Shown here one piece after another: positions 34,855 through 42,756 of a stretch of 51,222 nucleotides of DNA. Made by a program: the position numbers and the translations under genes. The stretch comes from an uncultured Bacilli bacterium (GTDB lineage: Bacteria; Bacillota_I; Bacilli_A; RF39; UBA660), in contig CANQHE010000005.1 of the NCBI GenBank assembly GCA_947623735.1, positions 1 to 51,222 of the forward strand, given 5' to 3'. How positions within the stretch are numbered: position 1 is the first letter of the stretch; every line of letters begins with the position of its first letter. The notes under the pieces were generated by a model. The model had not been told where the DNA came from. It made no database searches and saw only the letters and a list, made by a program, of their open reading frames with translations.

Positions 34855-35490
34855 ATGGAAAAAGAATATATTAAAATTAACAGAGAGACTTATGATATTT
34901 TGGCTGAAGAATATAAAGAAAGAAATTATGCTGTTAAAGATGATTTTTATAAGAATGTTATGTTTAAAGATTTAGATTTTAGTGAGGGTAAAAAAATATT
35001 AGAAATAGGTCCAGGGAGAGGTGCAAGACTTAATAATTTTTTAGAATATGGAATGGATGTTTTTGCAATTGAATTATCTAATAAAATGTGTAAGTTGTGT
35101 AATACGATTGCTCCTCAGGCTCATATTATAAATGATGATGTTTTTGGGGTTAGTTTTAATTTTAAGTTTGATTTTATTTATATGGAAGCTGTTATTCATA
35201 ATTTTCCTTTAAAAGATGTCCATCCCCTTTTAAAACGTGTTAAATCATGGCTTAATAAAGATGGAATACTTATTTGTACGACAACAGTAAATGATGAAGA
35301 TAGTGAAGGATATGAAGCTAAAGATGATTATGATAATCCAAGAAAAAGATTTAGACATAGATATACGGAAGATAGTTTTGATAATATTTTTAAGGAAAAT
35401 GGTTTTAAAATAATTGATAAAAAGTATAAAGAAGAAATTGATGAAGATAGAAAAAAAATGTGGCAAATTGTTTATGCAAGAAAAAAATAA
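34855..35490 (+). CDS. Class I SAM-dependent methyltransferase
   Basis: 211 residues. SAM-binding motif I is ILEIGPGRG (near residue 46), an acidic residue follows in FAIELSN, and motif IV-like FDFIYMEAVIHNF is near 100. Substrate unknown; C-terminal half is lysine and aspartate rich. GGAG precedes the ATG. Confidence 0.88.
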   Translation: MEKEYIKINRETYDILAEEYKERNYAVKDDFYKNVMFKDLDFSEGKKILEIGPGRGARLNNFLEYGMDVFAIELSNKMCKLCNTIAPQAHIINDDVFGVSFNFKFDFIYMEAVIHNFPLKDVHPLLKRVKSWLNKDGILICTTTVNDEDSEGYEAKDDYDNPRKRFRHRYTEDSFDNIFKENGFKIIDKKYKEEIDEDRKKMWQIVYARKK

Positions 35491-35516
35491 GTTTGGTTTG
35501 AGACTTATTTTTTTTA
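35481..35516. terminator. Terminator between methyltransferase and matrix cluster
   Basis: AAAAAATAAGT pairs with ACTTATTTTTTT; A and T runs on both sides allow use by both converging transcripts. Confidence 0.7.
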
Positions 35517-37175
35517 TTCAGGGATATTTTTAGTTACCGTAAATGTTAGAGAAGTTGTATTTGTATCTGTATTGTTGGTTATAGAAGAATTAGTGATACC
35601 ATAAGTGCCATCAATATTTTTAATATCTCCTGCTATATCTAAAATATTATTTAAATTTTCAATGAACGATTCAATGATCTGTTTATTATTTTCGTAATTT
35701 GTGTCTTTATTATCTAAAGATACATTAATTGTTAGATTATTATCATCATTTATAAATTCTAGTTCTTTAAATATATCGGTTTTTATAAAATCTAAGGAAA
35801 TATATGTCATTTTTATTTCTACATCTGAGAATATATGAAATATTATATATTGATTTTTATCATAAATACTAAAATATTCACTATAAGATGTAGGATTATT
35901 ATTTTTTGTGCTATTTTTGACTATAGAATTTTTTATTTCTAAAGGTAAACTTGAACTTTTTAATAAAGACATTGTTTCTTCAGAAATAGAATTTTTATAA
36001 TATTCTAAACCTGTATAAAATTCGGAAATCATTTTAAGATTTTGACCAAATTCTATATGTATTGGACTTTTGTTAAAGTATTTGGCATGATTTAATAAAT
36101 TATTTAATTTGATTTGGTGTTTTCCTAAATATAATAAACCAGGTATTTCATTTGAATTATTTTGTAAAATAAAATTAGTTATATCGCCATTATCTAAAAA
36201 TTGAAAATTAAGTAAATAATTTTTTATTATCTCTTTGTAATTTTCTTCAGAATATATTTCATCTAAATATTCATAAAATATATTATTTAAATCAGTTTCG
36301 GTAGAAAAGTATAATATTTCATATTTATCTTGAGAATAAAATCTAGCATAACCAACAAAATTATTAGTAATTGTAAATTTATATTCTTCTTTTTCTGGGA
36401 TATATTCAATATTTATACCCGATAAAGTAATTTTTTCAGTAGTATTTTTATCAATTATATCATTAGATGCATTTACAGAAGCGTTTTGATAAACAGCAAT
36501 ATACTTTTCTATAGCGTATTCTATTAAATCAACATCATCACTAGCATCAATAAATTCATTTAAGTTATCGCCAAAATAATATGTTTCTAACCAGTTTAAT
36601 AATTTAGAATAAAGATTAGAAATATCACTTTTTTTAATTACAAAATATTCTTTTTGTTGATTGTCTTCAAATTTAGAGTTAAATTCTTGACGAGACATTT
36701 TAAAATTGCCTGTTAAATAAACGAATTTATCTTCATCGTTAATTTTTTCTTTAATAGTTATTGGAATATTAATATCTCCACTATCATTGTTAACTGAGCA
36801 AGTAACAGAGTAATTAAATTGTTTTTTGACTTGAGCATTAGATAAATTAATATTATTTATTTTGTTACAATTATTAGGTAAAACTATTTCATAAATATCT
36901 GTTGATTCATTTAAAGCAATTTCATTGCTTGTAAATGTTAAGTTAAATACTAAGTTAGCTTTAGTAGAAAGATTGCTGTAAGTAGTTTTTAAGCCTGTAC
37001 TTTCTTGATATAATTGAGCTAAATTGTTTTGATAAATAAATTCTGTTTCTGATTTTTTTATATATTTAGCATTTGATGTTTTATAGTTACTAAATATAAT
37101 TATATTAATAATTAGAAAAGTATATAAAAGAGTTAAAAATATTTTTTTATTACTATTTATTATCTTTTTTAACAT
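35514..37175 (-). CDS. Exported protein of the matrix cluster, function unknown
   Basis: 553 residues. One N-terminal hydrophobic segment (about 12-33) is followed by NAKYIKKSE, a SipW-client-like junction, and a long beta/alpha extracellular part rich in Asn, Ile and Tyr with one Cys pair (near 110-130). No known domain. It is the last gene of the minus-strand cluster and starts 4 bases after the stop of the preceding TasA-like gene, so co-transcription is clear. Confidence 0.7.
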   Translation of the reverse strand: MLKKIINSNKKIFLTLLYTFLIINIIIFSNYKTSNAKYIKKSETEFIYQNNLAQLYQESTGLKTTYSNLSTKANLVFNLTFTSNEIALNESTDIYEIVLPNNCNKINNINLSNAQVKKQFNYSVTCSVNNDSGDINIPITIKEKINDEDKFVYLTGNFKMSRQEFNSKFEDNQQKEYFVIKKSDISNLYSKLLNWLETYYFGDNLNEFIDASDDVDLIEYAIEKYIAVYQNASVNASNDIIDKNTTEKITLSGINIEYIPEKEEYKFTITNNFVGYARFYSQDKYEILYFSTETDLNNIFYEYLDEIYSEENYKEIIKNYLLNFQFLDNGDITNFILQNNSNEIPGLLYLGKHQIKLNNLLNHAKYFNKSPIHIEFGQNLKMISEFYTGLEYYKNSISEETMSLLKSSSLPLEIKNSIVKNSTKNNNPTSYSEYFSIYDKNQYIIFHIFSDVEIKMTYISLDFIKTDIFKELEFINDDNNLTINVSLDNKDTNYENNKQIIESFIENLNNILDIAGDIKNIDGTYGITNSSITNNTDTNTTSLTFTVTKNIPE

Positions 37176-37179
37176 TTTT

Positions 37180-37803
37180 TCACTTCTCCTCTTCTAAAAT
37201 ATTAGTATTATTTTGGATTGCTGAATACCCTACTCTAACTATATCATATGGACTACTAATTGAATATCCTTCTTTATATTCATTATTACTTATTAATTTT
37301 ACTATTACATGAAAGGTTCTTATATTATCTTCTTCTCCAACTTTATATAAATAATTTAGATTATATTGATTATAATTTTTACCACTGAAAGTTACTTTAT
37401 TTTCTTTGGGTACTAAGTTTATTTCTTCTTCTGTATCATTTTTTACTTCTTTTATTATATCGGTTTGATAAAAATTTTTAAATTCATCATTTATATATAT
37501 CTTTAAATATATATTAGTATTTACTTCTAATTCGCTAGTATCAACTGTAAAATAATAATCTATTTTTGTAGGTCTTACTACACCTATATTACATGTTTTT
37601 TGTTCTTCATCTGTGTTAGTGCAATTATTAGGTTTTATTAAAACATTAAATTTAGCAACACGAGCACTATCTTTAGCATACATGCTACTCATATATTTTG
37701 AGTAAGTTATAACTGTGGTTAGAAAAGCCATTACACCTAGATACATTACTAACCATTTTCTTAAATTTTTACGAAATTTTTTACTAGAAAATAGTCCTTT
37801 CAT
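37180..37803 (-). CDS. TasA/camelysin-like exported subunit
   Basis: 207 residues. A basic start and hydrophobic segment (about 17-36) are followed by YSKYMSSMYAKDSARVAKF, which mirrors the processing and first-strand region of TasA-type proteins. The rest is beta-rich with a Cys pair. Probably secreted through the adjacent SipW-type peptidase and deposited as a minor matrix subunit. Confidence 0.7.
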   Translation of the reverse strand: MKGLFSSKKFRKNLRKWLVMYLGVMAFLTTVITYSKYMSSMYAKDSARVAKFNVLIKPNNCTNTDEEQKTCNIGVVRPTKIDYYFTVDTSELEVNTNIYLKIYINDEFKNFYQTDIIKEVKNDTEEEINLVPKENKVTFSGKNYNQYNLNYLYKVGEEDNIRTFHVIVKLISNNEYKEGYSISSPYDIVRVGYSAIQNNTNILEEEK

Positions 37804-37811
37804 ATGTTCAC

Positions 37812-38519
37812 CTACTTCTTTTTCTTGTTCTTTGATTTAGTTTTTTTACTAGTTTTTCTTTTCTTTTTATTCTTTATTTTAGCTTTTTTCTTGGCCTTCT
37901 TTTGAGCTTTAGCTTTAGTATTTTTTGCTTTTTTAGGAAGTTTATTTGTTATTTTTTTAATAAAACTTTCTTTTGGTTCTTCTTTATTTTCTATAAATTC
38001 ATTAAAGTCTTCTTCTTCAATAATTAAATTACCATCTTTATCAAGACTTAAGAAATAACAGATTAATATACCGATAATTAAAATCATACCACTTACAAAG
38101 GGACTACGAAGAGATTTTAAGATAAGACCTAAACCCCCTATTTTAAAGAGGTATTTACCAACAATATTTTTACTTGGAAGTGATTCATCAACGGTGTTAT
38201 TTGCATCACCTTTAGTAATCATCGTATCATCATTTAGAGAAACTAAGCGATGGGTTACAAAAGAATTATTGACATCATAAAAGGTAATAATATCATTTTC
38301 TTGATAATTTTTTTCTTTGGTATTGATAATTATTAAATCCCCTATTTTTAGAGTTGGTTCCATAGAACCAGTAGCAACTTCTAAAATGGCATATCCTCCA
38401 ATAGTGGGTAAATCTTTTTTTAAGATTTTTAAAGAGATAAAATTATATAAATTAAATAATAATACTATTACTAAAATTAAAGTAATGAGACTAAAAATAA
38501 CTTTCTTTACTATTTTCAT
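37812..38519 (-). CDS. sipW: SipW-type signal peptidase I
   Basis: 235 residues. Membrane segment about 8-28; catalytic serine in TGSMEPT (near residue 52), the histidine of the archaeal/ER-type dyad in FVTHRLV and the aspartate in TKGDANN; a second membrane segment near 140-160. The 50-residue C-terminus is an almost pure Lys/Ala/Arg tail, longer than usual. Start overlaps the previous gene by 4 bases. Likely processes the neighbouring TasA-like proteins. Confidence 0.88.
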   Translation of the reverse strand: MKIVKKVIFSLITLILVIVLLFNLYNFISLKILKKDLPTIGGYAILEVATGSMEPTLKIGDLIIINTKEKNYQENDIITFYDVNNSFVTHRLVSLNDDTMITKGDANNTVDESLPSKNIVGKYLFKIGGLGLILKSLRSPFVSGMILIIGILICYFLSLDKDGNLIIEEEDFNEFIENKEEPKESFIKKITNKLPKKAKNTKAKAQKKAKKKAKIKNKKKRKTSKKTKSKNKKKK

Positions 38520-41236
38520 GATGTTACACTTTCTAGTTTACATTCAGTTTTAAGAGATGTAAAGTCTAATCTAACAGTTAATTTATATAAATCATTAATA
38601 GTTTCATCGATTTCTTTTTGAGCGACATAATTACCTATTTTAGTGTCGGTTACATCATCATTATCTATCCAACGCCAATTTAGAGTAATAGAAACTGGAG
38701 TACTATTATTATTAGGTATTAAAATATTATCAATAGGAATGATATTTTCATTATCATGATCTGGTAATATTTCATAAATAGTGTTATCTTTTTTATCACC
38801 GGATTTACCATAATAATAAGTATTATTACCATCTTTAATAACATAGCCCATATTTATACAACCCGTATCAACACATATAGTTTCTTCTTCTAAACTTATG
38901 GCGGTTAGTGTTAAATCTTTACCACTGGTGTTATTTAGTTCCATCGTATAAGAACCCGTGGCACCAGGATAAATTATTTTATCTTTGCCATACTCTTGGA
39001 AATATTCTTCATTATGAAATAAGTTTACATCAACTAAATATAAAGAGGTTTTTTCTTCAATTTCAGTTTCATAACTTGTTTCATCATAAATAGCATATAA
39101 AGTAGTGTCTTTAGTTATTTTAATGGTTTTATTTTCATTATTATAAGATACACCTTTACCATCTTTTTTAGTGTTATATTCTTTAAATAAATAATAAACA
39201 CATTTTCCTTCTTCACTCGCTTTATTTAAATAAGCATTTAAATAATTAGTTAAATCAAAAGATTCATTTTCTTTTAAAGTAAATTCATACTTATTAGTAT
39301 TTTCGGTAAAGTATCCTCCATTAGCATCTAAGGTTAAAATATATTTTACAGTAACATGAATAGTTGTTTCATAACCTTTAACTTTTAAATTACCAGCATT
39401 CCCTGAAAATTTTAATTTGTAATCACCACTTTTGGTAGCTTTAAAGCCTAATACTAAAGGAGATGAACCATAAGCATCCAGTATAGTTAAATTATCTTTA
39501 TCATATTCGATATCAATGTAAATATCAGGATTATTTTTATCTCTTATTCTAACACCATTTGGAATTTCTTCCATTGTTACTTCACCATTAAAGAAATTAT
39601 TATATACAACTATATCTTTATCATTGTTTTTACTAGTGACATCTAAATATGTTTCTTTAGAGCCATTTAAGTAATAATCTTCATCAAAAAATTCTAAAGT
39701 TGTAGTATCACTTGATGTAGCATAACTAATAGTTAATTTATAAGTATTTTCAGTATTACTATTTACTTTAATAATTCCTTTAGCAACTTTACTTATAGTA
39801 AACCCATTAAAATTAATATCTTTTAAATCATAATCAGTTATTTCTTCGCCATCTTCATAAACTGTAAAGCCAATATTATACGTATTATTAATATGAATAC
39901 GATATTTAGATTTATTAAATTTTATAGTTCTTATACTACGATATACATCGACTGTGTAGGTTTTAGTTTTACCATCTTCACTTTCAACAATAACATCAAC
40001 TGTGATAGTTTCTCCTGGTTTGATAGGAATATCATTACAATTATCATATGTTTTATTTTTATATTTATATTTTACTTTACTATTGTTATCTTCTTTGATT
40101 CCATTTAAAGTAAAGGTATCTTGATTATAAGGTATTTTTACACTATAATCTAAGTTATCTTTATTAAAATCAGAAATAGATGATCCATTTAGAGTTAAAT
40201 TTTTAAGATTGTTATTTGAAGATTTTTTACTATAATTTATCGTTACTTCATAAGTAGTAGTACTATTATCTTCAGCGGTTACAGTTATTTTGACTTTATT
40301 CTCTCCTTCTTTTAATTCTAAATCTTTAAGAGAATTAACACTTTTACCATTAAATTCATAAGTTACTTTAGACTTATTATTATTGGGTATAGCATCTAAA
40401 GTGATACTTGGAGTATCAACTTCTAAGTAATATTTTTTAGTATGAGAATTAAAGTTAATCTCTCCTTTATTTGCGGTTAAACTTTTAAGAGTACTATCAC
40501 TATTTTTAGAATTAATACTTCTAATTACATTTATTTTATATGTAGCCTTATATTCTTTACCATTATAAGTTATGCTTAAAGTAATAGTTGTGGAGCCAAC
40601 TTTTAGGCCTGTAATTGTTAAAAGGCCATCTTTGGCGGTTGCACTAACAATAGAGGCATCATCAATAGTTACTTTGATATCTCCACTTAGATTAATTAAA
40701 TTATAAACAAGAGTTTTAGTATTAAAATAATAAAGATTAATAGTACCACTGGTACTTGATAATTCAATATATCTATTACTATCAGTGATAGTTACTTTAG
40801 AAGTTGCTTGATATCTTTTACCATTTGTAATAGCTTCTAAAGTAATGGTTATATCCCCTGTTTTTTTACCATTTATCACAACATGATTATCTTTTACATA
40901 ACAGGTAGCGATAGAAGCATCACTGGTTATGCAAGTAAATTTATCTGGACTAATATTTTTATAAGAAAAACTTATTATTCCTTCTTCGCTTAAAGACATT
41001 TCTAAATCATCAATATCAAATTTTAAATCTTTATTTTTTACAATAGGTAAATCTTTGGTGTCTTTATCAATGGTATATTCTTTAGAATTATTAAATAAAT
41101 CACCAATTCGTCCCCAAAATTTAGCGGTACAACTGCAACTGGTTATTAAAGAAAGAATAATGATTATAATAATTATTATTAATATTGTTCTTCTTTTGGC
41201 TTTATCATGATTATTAGAATTGTCTTTATTATCCAT
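38516..41236 (-). CDS. Large adhesin with Big-like, cadherin-like and Listeria-Bacteroides repeats
   Basis: 906 residues. One membrane segment (about 16-34) followed by bacterial-Ig-like (Big_2-type) repeats to about 240. Cadherin-like beta-sandwich repeats (PF12733-like: LKSLTANKGEI, LKNLTLNGSSI) lie at about 245-430, then an InlB B-type repeat (LDANGGYF to TLYAIYDE, about 640-725) and a TasA-like C-terminal part. No LPxTG sorting motif. A cell-surface or matrix structural protein. Confidence 0.85.
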   Translation of the reverse strand: MDNKDNSNNHDKAKRRTILIIIIIIIILSLITSCSCTAKFWGRIGDLFNNSKEYTIDKDTKDLPIVKNKDLKFDIDDLEMSLSEEGIISFSYKNISPDKFTCITSDASIATCYVKDNHVVINGKKTGDITITLEAITNGKRYQATSKVTITDSNRYIELSSTSGTINLYYFNTKTLVYNLINLSGDIKVTIDDASIVSATAKDGLLTITGLKVGSTTITLSITYNGKEYKATYKINVIRSINSKNSDSTLKSLTANKGEINFNSHTKKYYLEVDTPSITLDAIPNNNKSKVTYEFNGKSVNSLKDLELKEGENKVKITVTAEDNSTTTYEVTINYSKKSSNNNLKNLTLNGSSISDFNKDNLDYSVKIPYNQDTFTLNGIKEDNNSKVKYKYKNKTYDNCNDIPIKPGETITVDVIVESEDGKTKTYTVDVYRSIRTIKFNKSKYRIHINNTYNIGFTVYEDGEEITDYDLKDINFNGFTISKVAKGIIKVNSNTENTYKLTISYATSSDTTTLEFFDEDYYLNGSKETYLDVTSKNNDKDIVVYNNFFNGEVTMEEIPNGVRIRDKNNPDIYIDIEYDKDNLTILDAYGSSPLVLGFKATKSGDYKLKFSGNAGNLKVKGYETTIHVTVKYILTLDANGGYFTENTNKYEFTLKENESFDLTNYLNAYLNKASEEGKCVYYLFKEYNTKKDGKGVSYNNENKTIKITKDTTLYAIYDETSYETEIEEKTSLYLVDVNLFHNEEYFQEYGKDKIIYPGATGSYTMELNNTSGKDLTLTAISLEEETICVDTGCINMGYVIKDGNNTYYYGKSGDKKDNTIYEILPDHDNENIIPIDNILIPNNNSTPVSITLNWRWIDNDDVTDTKIGNYVAQKEIDETINDLYKLTVRLDFTSLKTECKLESVTS

Positions 41237-41267
41237 TATTCTTTCTCCTTTCTAGTATTAAACTCTC

Positions 41268-41319
41268 AAATAAACCCATAATAAGATTATGGACTTATTT
41301 GGAAGTTTAGTAAACTTCC
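41268..41319 (-). promoter_or_regulatory. Two hairpins between the TasA-like gene and the adhesin gene
   Basis: AAATAAACCCATAAT/ATTATGGACTTATTT (41268-41300) and GGAAGTTT/AAACTTCC (41301-41319) are adjacent. There is no T run on the minus strand, so they may attenuate or stabilise the tasA end of the mRNA and set unequal expression. Confidence 0.55.
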
Positions 41320-41329
41320 TTTAAATTAA

Positions 41330-41995
41330 TTATTCACCAAAATCTTGGGTTGCAGTTACATTAGCAGTTACTACAACTGTTGTGTGATCACCTGCTTTAG
41401 CTGAATTTTCACCAATTGGTGTATCTGTTTTTCCATCATTTTTATCATCTTCAGGCCATTCCCATTCAATTGTAATTGTTACATCACTACTATTATTATT
41501 TAGAGATAATGATTCTCCATGGCTTGATAAAAATTCACTCCAATCAGCTGTGCTTAGATCTTTAGCATCATCTAAACTTACATAGTTTTCTCCTACTTTA
41601 ACTTTATACTCTAATGGTATACCTGTTGCAGTACCAGAGTCTGATGATAAATCTATAGCTAATTTAGCTTTTACTTCAGAATTATTTTGAACTTTAATAG
41701 TTGCAGATCCTTTTGATCCTGGAGCTATAATTTTAGGTTGTTCACCTTCACTATTATTTTGAGCAGCTTCTGTTGTTAAACTAGTATTTGTTGCATTTGC
41801 AAATAAATCTAATTTAAATTCCTTGTTACTTTTAGTATCAGTATCGTTTATAGTAAATGCCCATTTTGCAACATTAGCAGTTGAAGTTTCAGATGAAAAC
41901 TCTTCTGTATATTTAGCATATGTACCTGCTACTGAATAACCAGTAATTACTACAGCTGCTACTAATACAGCTAAGATTGTCATTTTCTTCTTCAT
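41330..41995 (-). CDS. TasA/camelysin-like matrix protein
   Basis: 221 residues. Signal segment (residues 6-24) followed by TYAKYTEEF and TANVAKWAF, the hallmark start of SipW-processed TasA/CalY proteins. Beta-rich domain with PGSKGSATI and a C-terminal VTANVTATQDF strand. In B. subtilis TasA forms biofilm fibres. AAAGGAGGTG is 6 bases before ATG 41995. Flanked upstream by a SipW gene and by three hairpins in the leader, which suggests high, tuned expression. Confidence 0.85.
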   Translation of the reverse strand: MKKKMTILAVLVAAVVITGYSVAGTYAKYTEEFSSETSTANVAKWAFTINDTDTKSNKEFKLDLFANATNTSLTTEAAQNNSEGEQPKIIAPGSKGSATIKVQNNSEVKAKLAIDLSSDSGTATGIPLEYKVKVGENYVSLDDAKDLSTADWSEFLSSHGESLSLNNNSSDVTITIEWEWPEDDKNDGKTDTPIGENSAKAGDHTTVVVTANVTATQDFGE

Positions 41996-42023
41996 TTTTT
42001 CACCTCCTTTATTATGAATTTTG

Positions 42024-42094
42024 TGCATAAATTTTTATGCATAGGAATTTATGCTATTCCTAAATCTATGTAAACGTCATAAATGACTGTTTAC
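42024..42094 (-). promoter_or_regulatory. Three consecutive hairpins in the tasA-like leader
   Basis: TGCATAAA/TTTATGCA (42024-42041), AGGAAT/ATTCCT (42043-42061) and GTAAAC-GTCAT/ATGAC-GTTTAC (42070-42094) fill the 110 bases between the SipW stop and the tasA-like ribosome site. No T run follows, so a processing or stabilising leader is more likely than a terminator. Confidence 0.6.
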
Positions 42095-42105
42095 CAAAAT
42101 TAATT

Positions 42106-42756
42106 TTAAGACTTGTTATTAGTCTTTTTCTTTTTAGAAGATTTCTTAGGTTGAGCTTCTTTTTTGGTTTGTTCTTCTTTCATTTTTTTATATTCTAAAT
42201 ATTCTTTTTGCATTTCTAATCTTTGTTTTCTGTTGGAAATAGAAAAGGCAATGATGAATATTAAGGTTACACCAAGTAAAACAATTATTACAGTAGTTGG
42301 TTCAGATAAGCTATTCATCATGGAACCAATACCAGGTATTCTGGTAACATATATACCTTCAATATCGCTATATTCAACTAAATTTTGATCTTGAGTATTA
42401 TTGTTATCACCTTTAGTTATAAAATAAGTTGTACCTTCATTATCAACTATATCAATAATTCTATGGGTTGTAACAGTATTTTCAGCATCTCTAAAAGCAA
42501 TAATATCATTTTCTTTTAAAGTTTTAGGGTCAACTATTTTAGTAATTATTAAATCTCCTTTATGGATTTTTGTTTCCATTGAACCTGATAATACAATAAA
42601 AGGTTTATAACCAAAAACACTTGGTATTTTATCTTTATTAGAGTTTGCTTGAAACATTATCCAAATATTAATTAATAATATTGGAACTAATATTATACAG
42701 ATTAGAATTATAAGCCAATTACTTATTTTTTGATACCATTTTTTATTTTTATTCAT
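42106..42756 (-). CDS. sipW: SipW-type signal peptidase I
   Basis: 216 residues. Membrane segment about 12-32; catalytic serine in SGSMETKI (near residue 60), histidine in VTTHRII and aspartate in TKGDNNN; second membrane segment near 152-172; a Lys-rich tail. Its ATG overlaps the stop of the preceding gene by one base. With the second SipW copy at 37812 this cluster has two ER-type peptidases, perhaps specialised for different clients. Confidence 0.9.
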   Translation of the reverse strand: MNKNKKWYQKISNWLIILICIILVPILLINIWIMFQANSNKDKIPSVFGYKPFIVLSGSMETKIHKGDLIITKIVDPKTLKENDIIAFRDAENTVTTHRIIDIVDNEGTTYFITKGDNNNTQDQNLVEYSDIEGIYVTRIPGIGSMMNSLSEPTTVIIVLLGVTLIFIIAFSISNRKQRLEMQKEYLEYKKMKEEQTKKEAQPKKSSKKKKTNNKS

